From Sacculina carcini (lineage: Eukaryota > Arthropoda > Thecostraca > Sacculinidae), in assembly GCA_916048095.2 (NCBI GenBank), contig OU696596.1, positions 2,744,195-2,808,194 of the forward strand: a stretch of DNA of 64,000 bases. The letters run 5' to 3'. Each line of letters opens with the position of its first letter. Positions within the stretch are counted from its first letter, which is position 1. Made by a program: the position numbers and the translations under genes. The notes beneath the pieces are model-generated. The model was not told the DNA's origin. It made no database searches and worked only from the letters and a program-made list of their open reading frames with translations. Below, in pieces: positions 22,176 through 32,517 of this stretch.

Positions 22176-23132
22176 TTCGAAACGTCTTCACAATATAGCA
22201 TCGGTCCCTGTAATTCGGCATGATTCGACGCCTAAGAAAGAACACGCTTAAAGAGCGAACCAGCTGGTAATTCTACGGAACATACAAAAAAACGCGGTAA
22301 GTCCTCGAACAAATGTTGAGGTTCTCAATACAGAATTGAGTTAAAAAACAATTGAGCCAAAGTTCAACACGAGAATGATGCAATTCAACAGGAAAGACGC
22401 TAATCACACGCAAATCGCTTCCAAATGAACCATGCAAGACGACACATACGGCGCATAAACGGCAATTTTCCTACAAAGCTGCCAAATTTCCTAGCCTTTG
22501 GAAATACATTTTCAAGGATATTTTTTCATAATAACCAAACACTCGTTGCGAAATATGCTCTTAAAACTGTTATTGTTGTGCATAACGCGTGAATTTTCGG
22601 TACACTTCATTCATCAATAAAAATCAACGAACAGGACAGTGCGGCAATTCCAAACAGAATCGATGCAATCGCATTTGAGAATCATGAAATCACATTTATT
22701 TTTGAAAGCGCAACATCTGCGGAAAAAACACCTGAATTCATCTGATTTATTCACGATAAAACGTAGCAAATATCACGATTCATACAGCGGCTACAAATCG
22801 CTAAATAAGTGTCAGCAGACGATTGCCAGTTCACACGCATCAAAACAGCAGCAGCAATGGACGCACAGCTGGTAACATGAGGAATATCTCAACGCACAGA
22901 CCATTAATTGAGCCAAGGCCAGTCATCAGTTACTCGACCGCATAACTATCGACACCGAATAAGGACTGAAGAAATCAATAACCAAATTGGACCATCAGCT
23001 TGTTCAGACACCACCACGAGGATAAGCTAACACAGTGTGAAAATCTAGCCAGTCGCTAATTACAAGCAGCAAACACACACATACATACACCAAAACCACC
23101 ACAACAGCCTAACATACACATATATTCGTACT
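22176..23132. other. Intergenic: NXF1 upstream region and Aurora kinase 3' flank
   Basis: About 960 bp between two minus-strand genes. It must hold the NXF1 promoter/5' UTR and the Aurora 3' UTR. The open frame at 22639-22875 has no recognisable product. No repeats are obvious apart from a short AC-rich stretch near 23070. Confidence 0.5.
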
Positions 23133-25527
23133 TCATACGCCTGCTTTACTATCAGTGTTCGATGGCACAGTTACTCCCGCCGTTGACCCGACGGACGGAG
23201 TGGACGCCGGTTGTTGCGCCAGCCACGTATGTACAGCCACCTGATCGAGACACCACCGCTGGCTGGGCTCCTTGCGCAACAGCCGAGTGATCAGATCGCG
23301 CGCCGGCCGGCTGACGTGCGACGGAAAGCGTAGATCCACTTGACGGATGCGTTCGTAGGTGTCCTGCTGACCGACGGCTTCGAACGGCGGCCGTCCCACA
23401 ACAAACTCGTAGCACAACACGCCCAGCGACCAAATGTCCACCTTTTCGTCGTGCAGCCGCCCCTCTATCATCTCGGGAGGCAGATAGTCGAGTGTGCCGC
23501 AGATGGTACCGCGTCGCGACGACGGAGCGTGCACCGACCAGCCAAAGTCGGCGATCTTCACCTCGCCATTGGCACCGAGCAGCAGATTTTCCGGCTTAAT
23601 GTCGCGGTGGATCACCTGGGCCAAACCAGCACCACAAAACATTTATTTAAACATGTTTGTTGTTGTCTTGTGTTGTTATTGGCCTTTTTAAGCGCGCACC
23701 AGCCAGTTTTAGACTGTATGGCGCGCCCCACTGTGTGCCCATCTACAGTGGTGACTACCGGTAGACTCAAGCCGGTAGCTGTGTTGATGAACGAGCCCGG
23801 GTCAGGATTCGAACCGCGAACCTCTGACACACGAGAGTTCAGCCAGCCTAACCACTGAGCTACTCGAGAGCTAAACCATGTTTCTATTGCGCAATCTCAG
23901 CACAATGTGTCTCAGATGCGCAGACATTGTACAATTTACAATGCGGCATTGAACGGACACACATAAAAGTACAAACATTCATAAGCGTACACATACACAC
24001 ACACACACACTCACATAGATAAATAGCGAAAGTCTGATAGATTTGAGAGTAGCGTGAAATTTTGGAAGAGCTGAATGATTTTGGGTGGGCTGAGAGAAAT
24101 TTCCCATGATATATACACAAATTTACAAACCCATTACGCGCGAATATCCTTTGCGATACTGCATATATCAAGAAACTCTACAAAAAGATGCTTTTCCTTG
24201 ACGACTTTTAGTGAATCTCTTGGTTATGAAGAGTTGATGGAAACATTTGGGGAAGGGGGGCTTCAGCCCCCTCATCCCCCTCTGGATCCGCCAGTGATAT
24301 TCCATTTCGACACGCGCGTGTGCGTATGTGAGTGTGTATGTATGTTTGTGTGCAAGTAGTATACATATAATGCAGTATATACATACCCTAAAAATATGCA
24401 TATATGCGCAAATATGTCAGTGAGTGTGTGTGTATATATATTTTATATACATATATTATATATACATATACATTCAATTTTGTACATATATACGTATTTT
24501 ATATACATGTTTACATATTATACATATTATATTACACATTATACATACTATATTATACATATTATACATATTATACTTATTATCATATTATACATACATA
24601 TTTTATATACATATACAATATATACATATATTGTTTGAAATTGTACTGAAAAGTCAACATATTGGGGCGCAAGAAAGCATCTTACTTTACTTTACTTTTC
24701 ATCATTACTTTACTTTACTTTACACAAATAACAAAAGTCGGATAGATTGGGGCATCGCTCACCTTTTTACTGTGACAATACTGCAGTGCGCCGGTGATCT
24801 GTTTGATATAGCCAGCGGCACGTGGCTCGTCAAAGCGCTGATTCGGCTGCGCCTGTAGTTGCTTGTACAGCTCACCTTTGGCGGCGTATTCGAGAATCAT
24901 GTAGACGCGCATGTCGTCGTAGAAATAGCCGTACATTTTGAGAATGTTGGGATGTCGTAGGTGCGATTGAATTTCAATTTCGCGCCGCAGCTGGTGTTCC
25001 ACGTTGTTCTTGCGCAACTGGCTTTTGAACAGCACTTTGAGCGCGACAATAAACTTGGACTGCACTTCGCGCGCCAGATACACATTGCCAAACTTGCCCT
25101 TGCCAAGCGGCCGACCGATGTCAAAGTCCTCCAGCTTCCACTTGCGCGCCGATTTCGCCGTCTGACCGTCTCCTGCGCCGCCACCGCCACCGCTAGATTT
25201 GACAGATCCGGCGGTGGCGGCATTCTCGACGCCCGTTTCACCACTGACCGCCGAAGACTCCTTGGTGCACGCGGGCGTTGGTTTCTTGGCCACGGTGATG
25301 GGGGTAGTCTTTTTGACGGTTGTCACAGTCGGCACGGTGCTGACACCCCTGCCCGCCGTCGACACTGGCTTTTTGGTGGCGGCAGAATGTTGCACCGATA
25401 GCTGCTGAGATCTGACGTTGGCGCTGCTCTGGGTGAGCGGTGCGCGCGGCTGTGTGGCCACTGTGCGAATGCCACCGCTGGCTGATGAGCATTTCAGTGA
25501 CGTTTTCACCGGCCGAACCGTCTCCAT
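23133..25527 (-). CDS. AURKA: Aurora-type serine/threonine mitotic kinase
   Basis: Two exons, 25527-24763 and 23615-23133, join in phase 0 to 415 residues. Aurora kinases phosphorylate spindle and centromere substrates in mitosis. The Ser/Thr/Pro-rich N-terminal 130 residues are low complexity, as in the A-type. The kinase domain shows a P-loop GKGKFGNVY (142-150), catalytic Lys164 (ALK), Glu183, HRDIKPEN (Asp260) and [13 protein letters not shown] (Asp278). The activation segment [19 protein letters not shown] places the activating Thr at 292. The intron separates HSKK from VIHRD and contains a SINE-2 copy. The paralogue (A versus B/C) is inferred from the long N-terminus and could be wrong. 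In the activation loop, the first Thr of the human AURKA RRTT is Gly here. Confidence 0.92.
23674..23873 (-). mobile_element. tRNA-derived SINE (family SINE-2) in Aurora intron
   Basis: Minus strand: GTAGCTCAGTGGTTAGG (A box), then GAGGTTCGCGGTTCGAATCC (B box), a body of about 120 bp, and an AACAAC-rich tail. A second copy lies at 31331-31511. Confidence 0.8.
24040..24293. repeat. Dispersed repeat, second copy of the 6925 family
   Basis: Shares AATTTTGGAAGAGCTGAATG, CTTTGCGATA, CTCTTGGTTATGAAGAG and GCTTCAGCCCC with 6925-7137. It ends CTGGATCCGCCAGTG, whose complement is the inverted-end motif. In the Aurora intron. Confidence 0.6.
24430..24640. repeat. A+T-rich low-complexity tract (TATACATAT/TTATACATA)
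   Basis: Irregular tandem TATACATATTA units; no coding significance. Confidence 0.8.
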
Positions 25528-26498
25528 TTGATTATCGACACAAATGCGAGCGACAAGTGGCTGGACAAATCAGGGAACAAAACACAATGGTAATTAAATC
25601 AAACCCCTGCAAACAACAAAAATCCACCTGAGTAAGTATGTTAAGAATACATGACAAGTACAGTATCAGAAAAAGATCATCAAACAATAAGGAAAAACCA
25701 ACAGATAACACACACAAAAACCATCAACACACCTGGATGAAATTTGAAAGAGCCCCAAACTCTCATGAGATTCAATGATGACGTCATTAAGAAGTTATTC
25801 GAAATTATACCAAACGTTGTGAAGAGAACTCTGAGAATTTCGATAATTTGTGGGAAAATTATAGGGAAAATCAATTTAATTCTCGTGTCTAATATATATC
25901 TAACAATATTTTTGAGAACAAAAATACCTATTTTACTTGATAATATTCCATTTTCTTTCATTCAAGTTTTTCCAGCCAAAATTTGATGATTAATTGTTTT
26001 AATTAAATTTGTTGATATTGTTATTTCCTTTTTACACAATACAAATTATGTGGCATCGATGTGTCTTAAACGGTGAGGTTCTAGGTGTGGTAATGGCTTT
26101 GCTTTTTGAATAGGTGAATGCTTTCTTTTCATGTGCGGTTTTCGTGTTGTTGATTTTTCGATTAAAGTTTCATTAAATTTTTCTTTCGATTTGGAATAGT
26201 CGAATCGCACAGGGTAAAATTGGTTAAGTATTCTGGCAGTTCTTCGAAAAATACGAGCGGTTCGAGCCTGTGTTTTTACGGTAACGTGAATTTCACAATG
26301 CTATATTTCCAATGAATGCATCCCTCGTGTTTGGAGTTTGGGAATATTCATTGGAATTTGAGAGCACCATTTGAATGTGCGACCTCCCTGTTAATGTGTG
26401 TTGAAGGGATAGAAAGAAAGTGTGAAGGAGAGAGATCGAACGAGTGTCCGCACCTGAGGGTGTGAGTGTATGTTTTTGAGCATACGTCCATCACCATC
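25528..26498. promoter_or_regulatory. Shared upstream region of divergent Aurora kinase and ALIX
   Basis: The two start codons are 971 bp apart and face away from each other, so both promoters must lie here unless there are distant 5' exons. The region is A+T-rich in 25630-26000. I see no convincing TATA box or other factor site. Confidence 0.5.
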
Positions 26499-27482
26499 AT
26501 GGACGTCTTGTGTGCGCCGATCAAGCGAGCCGGCGACTTGGATCTGGTTCGACCGATGAAAAGCATCATTGCGTCCGCCTACAGCACATCGGACAATCCA
26601 GCAGATTTTGACGATGCCGTGCAGCAGCTGAACAAATTGCGACTGGCCGCCGTTCACAAGTGCTACGATAAAGTCGAGGCATCGCTTCAGGTAGCTGCCG
26701 CCGCGTGTTTTCGCCGGTCGTAACTCATTTTATCAGGAATTGAACTGGTTTTATCAGGAATTGTAACTGGTTTTATCAGGAATTGTTCGGTTTCTGTTGA
26801 GCAATTCGAGCTATACTCTTGCTATAAATGTGTGCGTGTTTGTATTCATGTGTGTGTGTGTGCGTGTGCGCATTCATATCCACAATTAAAAAAACGTGAG
26901 CTGTATGAGTTGAGTCAATGTTTCACTGTCTCTGCTTAAAAATACTAATTTTTTCAACGCTATTGTCTATATGATATTAAACATAAGACACACACCTTAT
27001 ATATACGTCAATATAAGAATTATATGCAGTAGAACTAAAGAACTGGGAATAGATATGACTGAATAAATGGGTAAACTTAACTGAATGACAACTAATTTTG
27101 CTGCAGAGGTTAATCTAATCACAATTTTTAACTTTATCAAGTTTTTTACAAAGTGAATATACTAGATACGGTAGACCGACAGACAGACTGACGGACAAAC
27201 CAATAGTCAGGCAGACAGATCGACAGACACACAGGCCGATAGACCTATACAGATCGACAGACAGATGTGTTTACTGTGTGTGTGTTGTATATATGCTGTT
27301 TTTTCTGTTTGTGTGGTGTCATCGTGTGCAGAGTGAGAGAGTGTGTGTGAGTGCGTGAACGTGTTAGTGTGTCTATCTATGATTGTGTATGGTTGAATTG
27401 TGTATTGTGTGCGAGTGTGTTTCTCAAGTGGCTATGCACACATACAAACACACCTATAAATTACACAAAGCGCGAATGCGAA

Positions 27483-27526
<44 letters not shown>

Positions 27527-30500
27527 CCATACACACTCAAACGCGCTCACACATTCTCTCTTACACACAATACATAGTCAAACCAGTTTTTTTACAGTGT
27601 GAAAGTTTGATCTTATGGTATTGTGTGACTTATATTTTGTTTATTAATCACAAGCAAACAGGCCACTGTGGCTTATGCTGTTTTCCACTTTGATTTGTAT
27701 ATTGCCAATATGTGTGGTTGTTGTTGTTGTTGTTGTTCCTCAGGTTGTCTGGCCGAGCAACCTCGAGCTCCTGAGGAAAGACACGGCACCGACCGGGTTG
27801 TTCCACAGGTCTCTGATAGATGTAATTTTGTGTTGGCGTCTGAGTTGTGTGTGTGCTGTGCAGTGTTGCATGATGTGTGTGATGGTGTGTGGTGCTGAAT
27901 TGCAATCTGGACAGGTGTCGTCGATTGAGTCTTTCAATCTTTTCTGATATGACAGAAGGGCAGGATGATGACCGCATCCCAACCTGGCCAGATACACTTT
28001 GTATTCCCTTGTGAGTGATGTTTTCTGATTTGTGTATGTGCGGTGGGTGTCTTTGTAGGAGTGTATTGTGTTGTAGTGAGTGTATGGCTTTCCGTGCGAT
28101 CTCTGTGTGTATGTGTTTCTTGATTGATGTGCGTGGGGGAGCTGGTGGAAGTGATGTGAAAATTTGTCTGTGGTAAAGTGTGCTTGGTGTTGTTTTTATG
28201 TTTCTGTCTGTGTTGTCTTGTGTTGTGAGGTGATGTAGTGGATGTGCTGTGTTGGTGACTGCTGCTGCGAGTGTTTGTGTGCCTCTCATGTCTAGGTGGT
28301 GTGTCAGTTTGAGTATTTTGGTTTCGTGATGAAGGTGGTCTACTGGTGTGGTGGCTGTGCATCCTGTTATTGTTCTGAGTGCGGTGTTTTGAAGTGTGTT
28401 GGTGTGGCGTGTTGTGAGATTGATAGCCCATGCGGGGCTAGCATTGTCTATCGCGGGTCGGATGTACTGTTTGTATATGGTGGTTGTGGTGTCTTTGTTG
28501 TGTCCGAAAGTTGTGTGTGAGAGTGCTTTCAGTGTGTTGAGGCGTGGAGTGACCTTGGTTTTAATGTTGGTGATGTGCTGTTTGAATGAGAGTTGTGTGT
28601 CGTATGTGACGCCTAGTATTTTTGGTGTGTGCGTGTGTGGGATGATCGTGTTGTTGATGGTGATTTGTGGTGTGTAGTTGTGTTCGGATGTCCAGTTGGT
28701 AATGAGTGTGGCTGTGGATTTGGCCGGTGCAATGTTCAGTTGGTTTGTGGTGAACCATTGTTGTAGTGTGTTGATGTAAGGTTGTAGTGTGTGCACTGCT
28801 GTGTCGGCGTGTCTGTGTGTGCTTGTGATTGTGATGTCGTCTGCATATGATGATATCTGTATGGATGGAGTGTTGGGTGCTGGCATGTCATGTAGGTATA
28901 GATTGAATAGTGTTGGTGCTAAAACGGAGCCCTGAGGGACTCCGTTTGTTATGTTGCGTGTGTGAGATGATTGTCCATTGTACCTCACATGGGCGCATCT
29001 TCCAGCGAGGTAGTTGGCCAACCATCTCTTAGTGTTATTGTGAAGTGTGGTGTCTAGTATTTTGTTTGTGAGATTGTGTCGTGGAACTCTACTCATAACA
29101 CTCGACATCAGCAAAGCCTTCGACAGTGTTATGTGTGGTGGTTTTGTTGTGTTTATGTTACCCATCATGGTCTGTGTGAGTTTTGTGAGCAGTGTGGTTG
29201 TGGAGTGCAGTGATCTGAAGCCGTGTTGTGATTGTGATAGTGGGATTTGTGGTGTGATGAGTTTGAGGATGAGGCGTTCTGTGATTTTTGATGGTGTGCA
29301 GAGCAGTGTGATTGGACGATGTGAAGAAGGAAGCGTGGGGTCTGTGCCTTGTTTGTGTAGTGTGATGATGATGCCCGTTTTCCAGATGTGAGGTATTGTG
29401 TTGTGTGAGAAGCTGTAGTTGGATATGTTGGTGAGTGTCTGTATGCCTTGTGGACCAAGATGTTTTAGATGGATGTTACTTATTCCATCTGGACCACAGG
29501 CTGATGATTGTTTGATTTTGTGTATGATGTGTCGTGTCTGCGCATGTGTGAATGGTGTGTATAGTGGATCTGTGCTGAATGTGTGTTTACGTCTGATGAT
29601 TGTCCTGTCTTTTTGTGTAGGAGTGATGTGGCTGATGTGTGAGTAGTGGTTAATGAGTGTGTTTGCTTGTTGTTTATTTGATGGTACAGATGATGTGTCG
29701 GTCGTGATGGCTGCGTGTGTGCGTGTTATATTGCTGTTTGAGAGTGTGATGCTTTTCAGTGTGTTGTATAGTTTTGTGGTGTTTGATCTGTGATCTAGTG
29801 TTTTTATGTAGTTGTGCCAGCTCAGTGATTTTTGTTCATGTATCTTGGTGTTGATTGTGGTGTTGAGTGCGTGTATTTGTTCGGATGTATTGTGTGAGTG
29901 TGGTGTCGGAGAGTGTTTCATTGTGTCGCGTTGTTTGATGAGTGTGTGTATTTCTTGTGTAAAGTTTGGGTTGTGGTGTTTTCTGTGTCCTTTTGGGATG
30001 TGTTGTTTGTCTGCCTTGTGTATGATGCTGTTAAATGTTTGGACTGTTTTGTTTATGTCTGTGATGTATGTTGTGTTGAGTTGCGTAAATGCTAGTTCCG
30101 TGTCGTGTGTGAATTGTGACCAATTGGCTTTTGTGTAGTTTGTGTAAGTGCGTCTGGGTGTGTTTGGTGCAGTTCTGATTTTGGTGGTGATGACGATTGG
30201 AAGGTGGTCTGAGCCAAGCTCTTTGACCACCTTCCAAGTGGTTGTGTGAGTGAGATCCGGTGTACAAAATGTGATGTCAGGTGATGTCGAATGATAGTGT
30301 GCCTGATGTGAGGTGTGAGTGTGTTGGTGAGTGTTGTTAAAGGTTAAAGGTTAAATGCCTAAGTGGCAGCTGCTACACGGAAGAAGCCGAAGCTTATGAA
30401 CACACAGGCGTGGCCCGTGCAGCTCGCTGCCACCGCAGAACCGACCCTCTCCACGCTATGGCGCCACAAGGACGTAAGACGTATTAGAGAGGGCCACCCC

Positions 30501-32405
30501 CCAGAATGCATGGCACAACTCATGACTGATATCTGGTACCATTTACTGCTGGGTTGACAGGGGCTGTGGGATTGTAGAATTCGCCCAATGAAATTCTGCT
30601 CCGCCGGGTTTCGAACCACGGACCTCCCGCTTGTGAGGCGGGTGTGCTAACAACTGCACCACGGAGTCCGTTGTTGAGAATGTAGAGGTGTTCTGTTTGT
30701 TGTAGTATGTCTGTGCCTCTGTTGGTGAGTGGATTGTGTGTGTACCAGGCAGGATCTTTGGCGTTGAAGTCACCGCCCAGTATTATGTTAGGTGTGTTTG
30801 TGAGGTTGCGTATATCTGGTGTGTAGTTGCGAGGTACTGTTGGCGATGTTGTGGAGTGATGTGCATGTGGTGTGGCACCAGTTCAGGCAGGAGTTGCACT
30901 GAACTGAGCCTTTTGTGTGTCGGCGTGTAGTGAGTGGCTGTGTACATATGTGGCAGGTGTATGTGTGTCTCGGGCCTGGATGTGGTTCTACGTCTCCTGC
31001 GAGTGTGAGCATACGAGAAATGATCGCGAGCGGATCATATCTCGACGCCCCCGCAGGAGACGGTGACATGCGTGGAAATGAAAGTGTGAGGCGAGCGGTG
31101 TTGGTACTGTGTCTGTTGTTTGTGTATGTGTAGCGTGGTGTCACGATTTGTGCCAGTTGCACTGAGCTGAAAAAAAAGACCTGTGGAACCCGGGTGACCG
31201 AAGCCGATCCCAGGAGCTCGACAGCCCCGCCGTTCTGGCTAGGCTGGAAGGGTTGTTGCTGTGGTTTGGCCTCCAGATTGGAGGGTGGTCCCACGACGTA
31301 GACGTCGCAGCTCCAGGACCAATATGTGTGGTTGTTATTGGCGTTTTAAGCGCGCACCAGCCAGTTGAAACTGTATGGCGCGTCCCACTGTGAGCCCATC
31401 ATACAGTGATGACTCACGTTAGGTTTGTTGATGAACGAAACCGGGCCAGGATTCGAACCGCGAACCTCTGACACACACACAAGCTTAGTGTCTCTAAGCC
31501 ACCGAGCTACAAAAGGAGATAGGCGATAATATATACGTGTATGTGTCAAAGATAATTGTAAATTTTCGCTGCTACCGTTTGTGATTGCAGGTGTTGTATC
31601 GCTACCACGACCAGCTATTGGCGCTCGAGCATAAAGTGCCTGCTAGCGAGGTTCTCATCTACTTCAAATGGAAGGACGCTTTAGCCGGCGGCGCTGGCGG
31701 TGGCTCTTGGCTGCCAGGCATGGGCCGTTCCTCTCTCACCCTGCCTTCGTTCGGCTACGAGCGTGTGTGTGTGCTCTACAATATCGGCGCACTACACAGT
31801 CATATTGCCGCAGCGCAAAGTCTAAACAGTGACGATGGACTCAAGGTGATGTGTGTGGCCGAATTTCGTCCACTGTTTTTATTTGTTTTTTTCTTTTTAT
31901 TATTTTTATTTTTTATATTGTATTTGTTTTTCTTATTTGATTGATTTATCTTTATCTGTTTTTTGCTTTGCTTTGTACACACACACACGCACACACACAC
32001 ACACTCGCACAGAGACATACATGTATACAATAACATTATGCACATTCACAATAGAAAAAATAACCCAGCATAAGCAAATTAATTACAAGCAATCGAAGGA
32101 AAAAATATAAAAAAGTATTTTTAATGTTTTTATTTATTATATTTGTTGACGTTTTTCCATCGCATTGATACGGATGTACATACTCAGACACACACACACA
32201 CAGACACACAGACGCACACATGTATGTATGTTATTTAGTATTTGCGCTGTGTATTAGATGTGTTGTCTTTTTCTCGCTCGATTTTATATCTTCATCTCCA
32301 GTCACTGAACAAGTCCAATATTGTGTGTATGTGTGTGTGTGTGTGTAAATATATGTGTGTGCCTTTTAATGTATGTATATGTGTTTGTGTGTGTTTGTCT
32401 GTCTG

Positions 32406-32467
<62 letters not shown>

Positions 32468-32468
32468 A

Positions 32469-32517
<49 letters not shown>

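Larger units (their letters stand above)
27705..31336 (-). mobile_element. Non-LTR retrotransposon copy with 18-bp target-site duplication
   Basis: The 18-mer ccaatatgtgtggttgtt occurs at 27705-27722 and 31319-31336 and brackets the element. It reads on the minus strand with an (AAC)n 3' tail. Parts in order: a 5' leader; a 2A-like motif and PHD-like zinc finger; the second half of an APE-type endonuclease; reverse transcriptase; a C-terminal CCHC-like region. Defects: the first half of the endonuclease is missing, a SINE-1 is inserted at 30338-30669, 22 bp of RT motif A are inverted (29103-29124), and a frameshift lies near 27990. It sits antisense in ALIX intron 1. The clade (Jockey/I-like) is tentative. 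Confidence 0.85.

Noticed and set aside
28296-30138. Several plus-strand Cys/Val-rich frames
   Set aside because: They are antisense shadows of the LINE reverse transcriptase on the minus strand.
32321-32515. N-terminal Cys/Val/His/Thr extension of the long ALIX frame
   Set aside because: It is intron 2 with its CA tract. Exons 1 and 2 match the ALIX N-terminus and join in phase at 32516.
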